Origin: Terrimonas ginsenosidimutans
GTDB taxonomy: Bacteria; Bacteroidota; Bacteroidia; Chitinophagales; Chitinophagaceae
Assembly: GCF_022012415.1 (NCBI RefSeq)
Contig: NZ_JAKLTR010000009.1
Location: 62,001-126,000 of the forward strand
Direction of reading: 5' to 3'
DNA length: 64,000 nucleotides
The position numbers and the translations under genes are program-made. Shown here one piece after another: positions 34,963-43,359 of this stretch (the stretch's first letter is position 1; each line of letters opens with the position of its first letter). The notes under the pieces are model-generated. The model had not been told where the DNA came from. It did no database searches and worked only from the letters and a program-made list of their open reading frames with translations.

Positions 34963-35355
34963 TCAAATCCTGAAAACGCAGTGCTGAAGATAGGTCTCCT
35001 GGCCTTTTAGCAAAGGCGGAGGCTGTTCTGTGACATATTCCTGCTGAGGAACATTCTGAAAGTCAGCCACAATAAATGCTGACGGAACCTGTACGGGTAT
35101 TTTTAGAGAAGCGAACTCGATGCTTACAGATGGAGATGATTTCTGGTCGTCATCCATCTTTACCATTTTGACTTCATCGTGACAGCAGCCATGCGCATCA
35201 TCCATATGCATTCCGCATTTGCCGCACTCTTTCGATCCGCTGGAAAAAAACTGTGTTGAAGCCAGTTTGTTCATGCAGTAATGCGAATTGATGATCACCC
35301 CGCTGCTGAAAGCCAGGTAACAGATCATCAATATGATAACGCTTACTTTACGCAT
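34963..35355 (-). CDS. HYC_CC_PP-family small membrane-anchored metal-related protein
   Basis: A 130-residue protein with an N-terminal hydrophobic segment (residues 5-24) followed by SHYCMNKLAS, then ECGKCGMHMDDAHGCCHDE and near the C terminus EQPPPLLKG. The HYC, CC and PP elements are the hallmarks of a Bacteroidota family named after them. The Cys/His/Met-rich middle should bind a thiophilic metal. Function has not been established to my knowledge. It is the first gene of the minus-strand metal island and has a good Bacteroidota promoter 9 bp upstream. Confidence 0.8.
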   Translation of the reverse strand: MRKVSVIILMICYLAFSSGVIINSHYCMNKLASTQFFSSGSKECGKCGMHMDDAHGCCHDEVKMVKMDDDQKSSPSVSIEFASLKIPVQVPSAFIVADFQNVPQQEYVTEQPPPLLKGQETYLQHCVFRI

Positions 35356-35363
35356 AACGAAAG

Positions 35364-35394
35364 CAAAGATAGCATGATTCTGCGATTATCAAAA
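35364..35394 (-). promoter_or_regulatory. Promoter of the metal island (TTTTG-N18-TATCTTTG)
   Basis: The minus strand has TATCTTTG, an exact TAnnTTTG -7 box, at 35371-35364, and TTTTG ending 18 bp earlier (35394-35390) as -33 element. The ATG of the HYC_CC_PP gene lies 9 bp downstream of the box, so the leader is very short. Confidence 0.7.
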
Positions 35395-35453
35395 CCCGAA
35401 CTGATCAACCGGCGCAGATATGCGATGTTTTAAGAAAACTTTGGGCTAACAAA

Positions 35454-37496
35454 TTAGTTTACAAAGCTCCAGAAGATGCCAAAACGCATCAGCAGGCCCG
35501 GATATGGATAACCCGGCACTTCTGCGTTGTTCCTGGTGAACCCGAATCCCTCCGTGCTGCTGAGTTGAGCAGTATTGAGATTTTCCGCCCTGAAATAGAA
35601 CTTGAAGCCTTTGATCCGGAAATGAACATACCCTGCAATATGAGGCATTTGCAACTTCACCTCATCATTATCCTGATAATAGAACTTACCGAGCAATGGC
35701 GAGTAACCGTCTCCTTTATAATTAGTATGATAACGGACCTCCGCTCCAAATGCTATGTTCAGATTCTTCAGACCAAGCTTCCCTTCGTAACCGATCCGGT
35801 TACGCGTGTACAATGTTGGCACATTCACCTCCGCATTCCCGATCCTTTGCTGATAGTAAATATCTGCATGCCACTTCCACCAGCGTCCGAGATTGATCGT
35901 TTTCTGTGCAGAGATCTGGAGCATATTGAACAAAGTTCCTTCCTGCGCCAGCTCAGACATATTCTTCACATAGGTGTAGTTAGTCATGACATAATAATCC
36001 GCAGCCAGGCGCAATTGCAGAAACGGCTGATACATTGCTCCGAAAAGATGTATGGTGTTTTCTTTCTTGAAATCCTGTTGCGGTTGTTGCGTGATATAGA
36101 AGGCACTTCGTGGATCAAAATAGAAAGAGGGCGTCCGGTTGACGTTCTCAAACCCTATCTGCGCATAAGCATTCTTCCTGCCTATGAAACGCTGCAGGCT
36201 TCCGTAGGCATGATAATCGCCGCTGTTCGTTCCAACAAAATACAAACTTCCATTTGCTTCGATGATCCATTGCTGATTACGCGTCCGGTTTCGGTATTCA
36301 GCATGCCCCAATACGTTATAGAAATTAGCATTACCCTTTGTATTCTTCAGCGAAAGATTCTGGACGGATGCTCCCACCTTAACGAACTGCTGCAGGTTCT
36401 TTGCATCAGGAAACTGGTACACGGAGAAATCATTGATGATCTCGCGCCAGGAGTCCTTTATCTGGAATGTATCTACCGGATTTTCAAATACGACATGATA
36501 GGCTGAATCATAATAAGTGGAATCGCCAAGATAGTCGCGGAACTCATAATTACGTGTCGTGAACTGCGCCGTATATTCGAACCGGAGGCGGGGATAGAAC
36601 AGCGGGATCACGGAAGAATCCGTCACCAGCGAATCTTTTTTACCCAGGTCATACTGCTGGCGCAAAAGGAAGGTGAGATCACGGTAGCGGTTGCCCGTTC
36701 CCACATCTGTATTAAAGAAGTTCGGAGAGAGACTTTCGCTTCCGCCGAGTCTTGTCTCGATCCTGAACCGGTCCTTGAATAACGGATCCTGCAGTGCGAG
36801 CGAATCGCGTATGCCTCCATTTTCACCCGACTGCAAGCTGTTTGCAAGGATGATAAAGTAGTTATTGTAACGTTTGTTAACGGATTGATACCAGGATGTA
36901 AGGAGATAGTTGTTATGATTCGACTTCTGGTTCCGGAAAAAACCTGTTGCATTGATCAGCCGGTACATGAAATGGAAGTTCCAGTTTGGCTTGATGTTCT
37001 GCGTGTGCATCAGTTCGATCATTTGCTCAGACTGACTGCTGAGCACATAGTTCAACTCTGAGTAAGGCCTTGTTGTATTAAAAAACCGGACCCGGTCGAC
37101 CGACCAGCGGTAAATATCAAACGCATGCATGCCCGGATCAAAACCCGGTTTGAAGGAAGGCTTGAAAAGCAGGTTTCTTGCGGCAGTTCCCGTATTGCCT
37201 AAGGTGATATGGGTGGGCGGGTTAGGGAATCGCCTGGAGAAATCATCGACCGAAGAATCCAGCATGTAATTGCGGGTAGAGTCGAGATATCTGTAACGGA
37301 TCGTAATGGAATCCTCATTCTTATCCCGTCTCTTCAAACTATCCTGGCCACCGCCTGATCCGGAGAATGAATTTCCCATCTGACGGATACGGCTTCCCCC
37401 CTGCCGCAGGATATCCCGTTGAGAGAAGGAGGGTAATGAAATAAATAGCAGGGCCGCTAATAACAGGTATGTAGGATTCAGCTTCAGCTTAAACAT
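35454..37496 (-). CDS. Putative porin (Porin_10-type outer-membrane protein)
   Basis: About 680 residues from the ATG at 37496; the longer ORF adds a leader without signal character. The signal peptide ends near SFSQ. The mature protein starts with a polar RDILRQGG region, then repeated amphipathic strands rich in aromatic residues through to a C-terminal Phe-Val-Asn. Segments such as YLDSTRNYMLDSS, HITLGNTGTAARNLLF and HAFDIYRW are what I associate with the Bacteroidota putative porin family. The passage substrate is unknown. The gene is followed downstream by the HYC_CC_PP promoter region and lies about 66 bp after the purine nucleoside phosphorylase gene on the same strand. Confidence 0.82.
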   Translation of the reverse strand: MFKLKLNPTYLLLAALLFISLPSFSQRDILRQGGSRIRQMGNSFSGSGGGQDSLKRRDKNEDSITIRYRYLDSTRNYMLDSSVDDFSRRFPNPPTHITLGNTGTAARNLLFKPSFKPGFDPGMHAFDIYRWSVDRVRFFNTTRPYSELNYVLSSQSEQMIELMHTQNIKPNWNFHFMYRLINATGFFRNQKSNHNNYLLTSWYQSVNKRYNNYFIILANSLQSGENGGIRDSLALQDPLFKDRFRIETRLGGSESLSPNFFNTDVGTGNRYRDLTFLLRQQYDLGKKDSLVTDSSVIPLFYPRLRFEYTAQFTTRNYEFRDYLGDSTYYDSAYHVVFENPVDTFQIKDSWREIINDFSVYQFPDAKNLQQFVKVGASVQNLSLKNTKGNANFYNVLGHAEYRNRTRNQQWIIEANGSLYFVGTNSGDYHAYGSLQRFIGRKNAYAQIGFENVNRTPSFYFDPRSAFYITQQPQQDFKKENTIHLFGAMYQPFLQLRLAADYYVMTNYTYVKNMSELAQEGTLFNMLQISAQKTINLGRWWKWHADIYYQQRIGNAEVNVPTLYTRNRIGYEGKLGLKNLNIAFGAEVRYHTNYKGDGYSPLLGKFYYQDNDEVKLQMPHIAGYVHFRIKGFKFYFRAENLNTAQLSSTEGFGFTRNNAEVPGYPYPGLLMRFGIFWSFVN

Positions 37497-37561
37497 GTTT
37501 GGTTCTTTGCAGGGCGGATGCAAATTACTCTCCCGCCAGCACAATACCGTCTCAAAAATTG

Positions 37562-38386
37562 TTAAATGGATGCCACCAGCTCCGTGAACAGGGTAGCCAG
37601 CTTAGGTTCGGCTTCTTTGGCAGCCTGCAGAACCTCCTCGTGTGTGATCACGTTTTCCTCCTCGCGGATGCCGAGGTCCGTGATAATGCTCACCGCAAAT
37701 ACTTTAATGCCCATATGATTGGCCACAATACATTCCTGTACAGTACTCATACCTACCACATCACCGCCAAGGGTGAAGATCAGTTTGTATTCCGCCCTGG
37801 TCTCAAATGTGGGGCCGGTTACAGCAACATATACCCCCTCCTTAATATCAAAACCATGGTTACCGGCGATCTTCTTTGCCGTGACGATAAGATCCTTTTT
37901 ATAAGGTTCGCTCATATCCGGAAAACGTGGGCCAAACGCTTCAATATTCTTTCCGATCAATGGATTAGGTGTAAAAAAGCTTACATGATCTTTTATGATC
38001 ATAATATCTCCCACCTTGAAATCCGGATTGACACCACCGGCGGCATTAGACAACAACAGGGTCTGGATCCCCAGCAATTTCATCACTCTCACCGGAAATA
38101 CAACTTCCTGCGGAGTATAGCCTTCGTAAAAATGAAACCGGCCTGCCATCGCAACCACTTTCTTTCCGCTCAGTTCGCCGAAGATCAGCCTCCCCTTATG
38201 CCCCTGCACCGTAGACACCGGAAAATTAGGTATGTCCTCATACGCCACTTCTTTCTCAATAGCGATTGCATTGGCAAAATTGCCAAGTCCACTACCGAGA
38301 ACGATTCCGACCTCAGGTTGGTGAGGATACTGCTCCTTCAAAAACGAAACGGTCTCCTGGATCTGCTGCATGGGATCAATGGCCAT
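37562..38386 (-). CDS. punA: Purine-nucleoside phosphorylase
   Basis: The enzyme phosphorolyses (deoxy)guanosine/inosine-type nucleosides to free base and sugar 1-phosphate in purine salvage. It has 274 residues from the ATG at 38386; an ORF reaching 38506 would translate the inverted repeat upstream (a Pro/Leu/Phe-rich leader) and is rejected. Trimeric PNP motifs are present: GIVLGSGLGNF (phosphate loop), GRFHFYEGY, LLSNAAGGVNPDF and ITDLG, with AVTGPTFETRAEYK and VGMSTVQE forming the base site. Its promoter box lies in one arm of the family G inverted repeat, whose other arm serves sucC. The leader is about 14 nt if transcription starts 7 bp past the box. Confidence 0.94.
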   Translation of the reverse strand: MAIDPMQQIQETVSFLKEQYPHQPEVGIVLGSGLGNFANAIAIEKEVAYEDIPNFPVSTVQGHKGRLIFGELSGKKVVAMAGRFHFYEGYTPQEVVFPVRVMKLLGIQTLLLSNAAGGVNPDFKVGDIMIIKDHVSFFTPNPLIGKNIEAFGPRFPDMSEPYKKDLIVTAKKIAGNHGFDIKEGVYVAVTGPTFETRAEYKLIFTLGGDVVGMSTVQECIVANHMGIKVFAVSIITDLGIREEENVITHEEVLQAAKEAEPKLATLFTELVASI

Positions 38387-38406
38387 AATATTAAAAGGAT
38401 TAGCCG

Positions 38407-38438
38407 CAAATATAGGGCTAAGAGGATAAAGAGGCAAA
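38407..38438 (-). promoter_or_regulatory. Promoter of punA (TTTG-N20-TATATTTG)
   Basis: The minus strand has TTTG at 38438-38435, a 20-bp spacer and TATATTTG at 38414-38407, an excellent fit to the Bacteroidota consensus. It lies wholly in the left arm of the family G repeat. The ATG is 20 bp further on. Confidence 0.8.
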
Positions 38439-38575
38439 AGTGGAAAAAGAGGAAAACAGGGATAGAAGGGCAACCTCCTCTGCGTTTCATTTTGATCCGG
38501 GATCATTTTATACCCTTCTTTTCCTCTTTTCTATAAGGCTTCATTTTCTCTTTTTCCTCTTTATCCTCTTAGCCC

Positions 38576-38583
38576 TATCTTTG
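38576..38583 (+). promoter_or_regulatory. -7 box (TATCTTTG) of sucC in the mirrored repeat arm
   Basis: TATCTTTG matches TAnnTTTG exactly and occupies the position mirror-symmetric to the punA box. The counterpart of the -33 TTTG is TTTT here, so this side may be weaker or depend on an activator. The sucC ATG is 17 bp downstream. Confidence 0.75.
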
Positions 38584-38600
38584 CGACAAATTTTTTGAAC

Positions 38601-39812
38601 ATGAATCTCCATGAATACCAAGCAAAGGAACTACTGAAAAAGTACAATGTTCCGGTACAGGAAGGATTTGCCTGCAGCACCGTACAGGAAGCTGAAGAAG
38701 CTTATCGCCAGATCAAGACCGAAACAGGCAGCAAGTTTGCCGTTGTAAAAGCCCAGATACATGCCGGCGGCCGCGGAAAAGGTGCGGTTAAAGAAACTGG
38801 TATGAATGGAGTAAAAGTGGGCAAATCACTGGAAGATATCCAGGAATTCGCAAAAGGTATCCTCGGTGGTACCCTCGTAACGATCCAGACCGGTCCTGCC
38901 GGTAAAGTGGTTAACAAGATCCTCGTTGCACAGGATATGTACTACGATGGACCTTCTGAGCGCAAAGAATTTTACCTCTCCATCCTCCTCGATCGCAGCA
39001 AAGGTCAGAATGTGATCATGTACAGCACCGAGGGCGGTATGAATATCGAAGATGTAGCGCATGACACTCCTGAGAAGATCTACAAAGAGTGGGTTCACCC
39101 TGGCGGCGGCCTGCAGGGCTTCCAGGCAAGAAAGATCGCTTTCAACCTCGGCCTGAGCGGTGAAGCGTTCAAAAACTGTGTGAAATTCGTAACAAATCTA
39201 TACAACGCTTACGTGGGTCTTGATTGCGCAATGCTTGAGATCAACCCTCTGTTCAAAGCATCTGACGACAAGATCATTGCGGTTGATTGTAAACTGAGCC
39301 TTGATGACAACGCCCTGATGCGTCACCCTGACGTAGCTGCACTGCGTGATATCACAGAAGAAGACCCTACAGAAGTTGAAGCAGGTAAATACAACCTCAA
39401 CTTCGTTAAACTTGACGGTAACGTAGGTTGTATGGTAAATGGTGCCGGCCTTGCAATGGCAACCATGGACATGATCAAACTCAGCGGCGGTGAGCCGGCA
39501 AACTTCCTGGACGTAGGCGGTACTGCCAATGCACAAACTGTTGAAGCTGGTTTCAAGATCATCATGAAAGATCCGAATGTAAAAGCGATCCTCATCAACA
39601 TCTTCGGCGGTATCGTTCGTTGCGACCGTGTTGCTGCAGGTGTGATCGACGCTTACAAGAACCTTGGCAATATCAACATCCCTATCATCGTTCGTTTGCA
39701 GGGTACTAACGCTGAAGAAGCGAAGAAGCTGATCGACGAAAGCGGCCTGAAAGTTCAGAGCGCGATCCTGTTGAGCGAAGCGGCGGATCTGGTGAAGAAA
39801 GCAGTAGCGTAA
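38601..39812 (+). CDS. sucC: Succinyl-CoA synthetase beta subunit (ADP/GDP-forming)
   Basis: A TCA-cycle enzyme subunit that with SucD converts succinyl-CoA to succinate while phosphorylating ADP or GDP. It has 403 residues from ATG 38601 (a TTG six bases earlier was rejected). It opens with NLHEYQAKELLKKYNVPV. The ATP-grasp domain shows VVKAQIHAGGRGKGAVK, and the CoA-ligase region shows FLDVGGTANAQTVEAGF and ILINIFGGIVRCDRVAAGV, all standard. Codon use is notably even and C-rich, consistent with high expression. sucD is not adjacent, as the next gene is convergent. The promoter lies in an arm of the family G repeat. Confidence 0.96.
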   Translation: MNLHEYQAKELLKKYNVPVQEGFACSTVQEAEEAYRQIKTETGSKFAVVKAQIHAGGRGKGAVKETGMNGVKVGKSLEDIQEFAKGILGGTLVTIQTGPAGKVVNKILVAQDMYYDGPSERKEFYLSILLDRSKGQNVIMYSTEGGMNIEDVAHDTPEKIYKEWVHPGGGLQGFQARKIAFNLGLSGEAFKNCVKFVTNLYNAYVGLDCAMLEINPLFKASDDKIIAVDCKLSLDDNALMRHPDVAALRDITEEDPTEVEAGKYNLNFVKLDGNVGCMVNGAGLAMATMDMIKLSGGEPANFLDVGGTANAQTVEAGFKIIMKDPNVKAILINIFGGIVRCDRVAAGVIDAYKNLGNINIPIIVRLQGTNAEEAKKLIDESGLKVQSAILLSEAADLVKKAVA

Positions 39813-39816
39813 GATC

Positions 39817-39847
39817 GTTGATAGTTGACCGTTGTCCGTTCACCGGA
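39817..39847. repeat. Single arm of GTTnACC words (family F half element)
   Basis: GTTGATAGTTGACC, GTTGTCC and GTTCACC follow each other directly after the sucC stop, using the same words as the family F inverted repeat at 14.6 kb. No opposite arm is present. Confidence 0.55.
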
Positions 39848-39865
39848 TAATATTCAAATAAATAG

Positions 39866-39892
39866 AAAAGCCTTCCAGTACGGAAGGCTTTT
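39866..39892 (+). terminator. Intrinsic terminator of sucC
   Basis: AAAAGCCTTCC pairs with GGAAGGCTTTT around a 5-nt loop, with a T run completing the signal, about 55 bp past the sucC stop. Confidence 0.85.
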
Positions 39893-39927
39893 TCATTATC
39901 TTTTATGAGATCGGCCATTGCTGTCCG

Positions 39928-40036
39928 GTGTGTGGGAACGCGGAGAACGCAGCCAAATACGACACATCCCATGGCTGTTTTCGCCGCGCCCGTTGCGTAT
40001 CGCCGCGTTCGCCGCGTTCCTATCCCCCGCCTTTCA
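39928..40036. repeat. Word-iterated inverted repeat, family A, copy 3, with a shortened left arm
   Basis: The left arm (39934-39960) reads GGGAACGCGGAGAACGCAGC and then CAAATAC. The right arm (about 39974-40020) is about 20 bp longer, with an extra CGATACGC/ACGGGCG word pair. The centre CATGGCTGTTTTCGCCGCG matches copies 1 and 2, as does the left flank CCGGTGTGTG when compared with the reverse complement of the copy 1 right flank. It lies between convergent sucC and GH127 genes. Confidence 0.8.
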
Positions 40037-40052
40037 TGCACTTCACGATAGC

Positions 40053-43000
40053 TCACTTCAACTTCACATCCAAATAAACCGAATGCCTTCCATACGTTTC
40101 ATAAAACGGCTTGAACGTTACCCCATCAATAGTGAAGGCTAATTTAGCCGGATCACCCTGTATCGACTTGCTGATATCTCCTGCATCAAGTGTCACTTTC
40201 CTCCATTCCTTTCTCGCCTCAGGCTCTTGCGCTGCCAACAATACCGGGCCGTAAAACAAGCTGGCTATATTCTGCTGATCCATTACCGGGTCTAGATGGA
40301 ACTGGAACGGCATTCTTAATTCGACAATATCTCCATCCTTCCACGTGCGGCTGATCTTCAGATAACTGCCCGGCTTCGCCTGAAGCTTCTGTTCTTTGCC
40401 ATTGATCTTCACAAAAAAACCTTTTGTAGCCCAGCCGGGCACACGCACATTCAGGTCAAACTTACCATTACCCCTGATCGTTAAACGTGAATTATCTTCA
40501 TTGGGAAAATTCGTTGTTTGCTCAATACTGATCTTTCTTTCCGTCCACTCCACTGTGGATGGAATGTACAGGTTCACATACAGCGCTTGATCATCCTTTC
40601 CTCTGAAATAAATTGAATTCTGCAACTTCGTGCTGCTTTCTATCGCTGTTCCATTGCAGCAGGTAAAGCCTGTCATATCCGGATTGCCGAATTGCTTGAC
40701 AGATGCAGGCCTGAGCGGCACGTGATAAGTATTAGCAGGAGTCTTCTCTGCCACCGAAGCCAGGATATGATTGTACAATGCACGCTCATAATAATCCATC
40801 AGCTCTGCACGCTGATCAAAAAGGAACAGATCACCCGTCAGCTTCAGCATATTGTAGGTTGCGCAGGTCTCATTTTGTCCGCCTGCGGAAAATCCATTCT
40901 CATACAATGTTCCCGGCTGGCTGATAAAACATTCGGCGTTATTCGGATTACGTGCGCCTGCAACTCCTCCGATGCTGTACATATAGTCATTGACCATCTT
41001 ATACCAGAAGTTATCAGCTATTTTGTAGTACTCCGGTTTATTGGAGACACGATACATCTCTATACTGCCAACCACCTGCGGAATATGCTGATTCGCATGC
41101 AGTCCCCTGAAAAGATCTACATTCTTCGCCAGCCCATGCGAATGAGCCGTATCTCCGAAGAACACCCTGATATTATCAAACAACTGAGCAGTCTTCAGAT
41201 GTTCCTGCTTACCGGTAATGCGGTAAAGACGGGCCATTGCTTCATTCATACCACCGAATTCTCCGGCGATATAGGTGTTCCACATTTTAATCAGCGTATC
41301 CGTCGGAACTTTACTCAGCCGTGCATACACCCAATCACCCATACCCGACGCAACATCGATCGCCTTTTTATTGCCGCTTACTTCATAAACATCCATTAAG
41401 CCCGCAAGAATTTTATGCAGCGTATAATACGGCGCCCAGATCTGGCTTTTCTGTCCTCCGTATTTTGCCCCTTTCTCCAGCATGATGAACTGATCCGGAG
41501 GATAAGCGCTGATAAAACCTTTCCCCCAGTTCCAGTAATCATTGCGGATACCCTCATCGCTCAGGTCTGAATCGTAAGCAGATTTTCCGGGGCCATAAGG
41601 CACCGCTGCCGGATCAGTCACTGACACACCACCTGCCTCCTTTGCCTTTCCGGATAACCGGGATAGCTCATACAGCGTGTTCACCATCACTTCCATCTTA
41701 GCAGAAAAATTAGCCTGAAGCATTTTATCATATCCCGTACCGGCATAAGCCTGGGCAATAGCCGTGAGATAATGACCGGTAGCATGTCCTCTTAATTTTG
41801 TATCCCGCGTATCCCACACACCCAATGCCTTTGCTCCTTCAGGCTGTGGTTGCCCAAACGCATGACGGAACATATAGAGGAAGGAATTCGGATCTGTGGC
41901 AGCTAATGTTTTAATGAACTTATCGCGGTTCTCGATGAACTTGGATTGATGACCATCTGCATCCGCTTTCAGCGAAACCTTATTCAGATCAAACGCCGCC
42001 AGTTTCAAGCCCGGAACTGGCTGCTTTAAAGATTCTTTTACGGTAATAAATGCTTTTGGTTGAAAAGCTGTTCCGGCAACGCGTCCTGTGATCGTATATT
42101 GACCCGCTTTAAGAACTGCGCTGTTATCTGTAGCTTCAGGCCATACAACACGGACCGGCGGGCCTTTCCTTCCATCCTTATAGGTGCCCTGAACATATGC
42201 GGGCAAGCGGGGAAGATTACCTGTTCCGGTTTCAACTTTCACATCCGCCACCTGAACCAGGTAAGTGTTAAACAATTGAGCTTCGGTTGAGGCAAACCGG
42301 GGCAGATCATCTTCTGCGCGTCTTCCGGAAGTATTGACCGAACCATCATTGAGCCCTCTTCCTTTCAGGGCGTTGGAATAGATACCTGCAACCTGCCTCC
42401 CACTAAGCGGCACACGATAAATCCGGAAATCATGTATCAACGCATTGAGATATGGATCACCTGCAAGCAACGATCTGCCAATATAAACCAATCTTTCTCC
42501 GGCCTGCTTGCTGAATACGTCCGATAACTCCAGGGAAAACCCTTTCGATTCTCCTGCCTGCTTGCCATCCACATATGTGGTCAGTAATTTGGAAGGAATA
42601 TCCAATACAACAGACAGATGGACCCACCTGTTTGTTTCTATGCCGGAAGCACTTGCAGCAGTCATGTCGCTCTTTCCTGTTATCACGGAAGCGCGATAGC
42701 CTGCCTGAACACCGGTTCCCGCGGGAGCTACATAAAAATGCCTGGTTGTATCCTTTCCAAAATCAAAAAAGCGTTGCCCCGCCTGCTTTGACTGTAAGAA
42801 GATCCAACCGGAAATACTCAGCGATTCAAGATCAGTCAATGCCTCTCCCGGGATCACGACAAATCCTTTTTCACCGTTAAGTGACAGAACCTTTCCGAAC
42901 CGGTTATCACTGACAAATCTCAGGTCGCCACCCTGAAATCTGCCGTGCAGATTATTGCGGGACCAGTCTTTAAGATCTCCGTTAAAAATATAACGGGCTA

Positions 43001-43124
43001 TCATCCCTGTTTCACCGATCCCATCCAGCATCTGGTCTCCCCCCTGGGCACTGGCAATATTCATCACCCGGATTAATGTCCCGATACACAGAACAGCGCG
43101 TAAGAATGCTTTGTACATTTTCAT
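40053..43124 (-). CDS. GH127-type beta-L-arabinofuranosidase-like protein with LamG and Ig-like domains
   Basis: A 1023-residue exported protein. After a signal peptide (ending near IASAQ) comes a concanavalin/LamG-like domain (about 30-250, LSISGWIFLQSKQAGQRFFDFGKD), a bacterial Ig-like domain (about 290-360, GQYTITGRVAGTAF), then the (alpha/alpha)6 catalytic domain. NETCATYNMLKL supplies Glu and Cys, and GFTCCNGTAIES supplies two Cys, the set known from HypBA1 to bind zinc with one Cys as nucleophile. HANQHIPQVVG and GGMNEAMARLYRITG are further family motifs. It likely removes L-arabinofuranose from plant polymers or glycoproteins in the periplasm or outside. It is not part of a visible PUL. 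Confidence 0.9.
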   Translation of the reverse strand: MKMYKAFLRAVLCIGTLIRVMNIASAQGGDQMLDGIGETGMIARYIFNGDLKDWSRNNLHGRFQGGDLRFVSDNRFGKVLSLNGEKGFVVIPGEALTDLESLSISGWIFLQSKQAGQRFFDFGKDTTRHFYVAPAGTGVQAGYRASVITGKSDMTAASASGIETNRWVHLSVVLDIPSKLLTTYVDGKQAGESKGFSLELSDVFSKQAGERLVYIGRSLLAGDPYLNALIHDFRIYRVPLSGRQVAGIYSNALKGRGLNDGSVNTSGRRAEDDLPRFASTEAQLFNTYLVQVADVKVETGTGNLPRLPAYVQGTYKDGRKGPPVRVVWPEATDNSAVLKAGQYTITGRVAGTAFQPKAFITVKESLKQPVPGLKLAAFDLNKVSLKADADGHQSKFIENRDKFIKTLAATDPNSFLYMFRHAFGQPQPEGAKALGVWDTRDTKLRGHATGHYLTAIAQAYAGTGYDKMLQANFSAKMEVMVNTLYELSRLSGKAKEAGGVSVTDPAAVPYGPGKSAYDSDLSDEGIRNDYWNWGKGFISAYPPDQFIMLEKGAKYGGQKSQIWAPYYTLHKILAGLMDVYEVSGNKKAIDVASGMGDWVYARLSKVPTDTLIKMWNTYIAGEFGGMNEAMARLYRITGKQEHLKTAQLFDNIRVFFGDTAHSHGLAKNVDLFRGLHANQHIPQVVGSIEMYRVSNKPEYYKIADNFWYKMVNDYMYSIGGVAGARNPNNAECFISQPGTLYENGFSAGGQNETCATYNMLKLTGDLFLFDQRAELMDYYERALYNHILASVAEKTPANTYHVPLRPASVKQFGNPDMTGFTCCNGTAIESSTKLQNSIYFRGKDDQALYVNLYIPSTVEWTERKISIEQTTNFPNEDNSRLTIRGNGKFDLNVRVPGWATKGFFVKINGKEQKLQAKPGSYLKISRTWKDGDIVELRMPFQFHLDPVMDQQNIASLFYGPVLLAAQEPEARKEWRKVTLDAGDISKSIQGDPAKLAFTIDGVTFKPFYETYGRHSVYLDVKLK

Positions 43125-43359
43125 ATTTCAATCATGTTGAACAAGTATCATAAATAGCGAAGAAGGTGGATAAAACTATGAAGAATACACACGCCGCTAT
43201 GAACCTATTTTATCTGAAGATCACAAGATATTAGCCTGTTTGACGCCTGCCGGCTATGACTTACAAGGTGTTCGGTAAGAAATACCAGTAACCGCGAATG
43301 TTTCATATTCCTTTTATGTAATAACATTTCAATCCGCATCCAGCTATCAAACACTCCTT

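Larger units (their letters stand above)
38406..38584. repeat. Word-iterated inverted repeat, family G (AAAGAGGA words), between divergent genes
   Basis: The outer 29 bp of each arm (38406-38434 and 38556-38584) match at 28 positions: GCAAATATAGGGCTAAGAGG with GATAAAGAGG. Inside, the left arm continues as purine-rich words (AAAAGTGGA, AAAAGAGGA, AAACAGGGA, TAGAAGGG) and the right as their pyrimidine counterparts. Each outer end contains a TAnnTTTG -7 box aimed at its neighbouring gene. Confidence 0.9.

Noticed and set aside
38387-38506. N-terminal extension of the purine nucleoside phosphorylase
   Set aside because: It would be a translation of the pyrimidine-rich repeat arm (Pro/Leu/Phe-rich) and lies upstream of a good promoter; orthologues begin near the ATG at 38386.
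17518-40036. Family A repeats as insertion sequences
   Set aside because: They are only about 130 bp and have no coding capacity; a MITE- or REP-like nature remains possible but no transposase is present.
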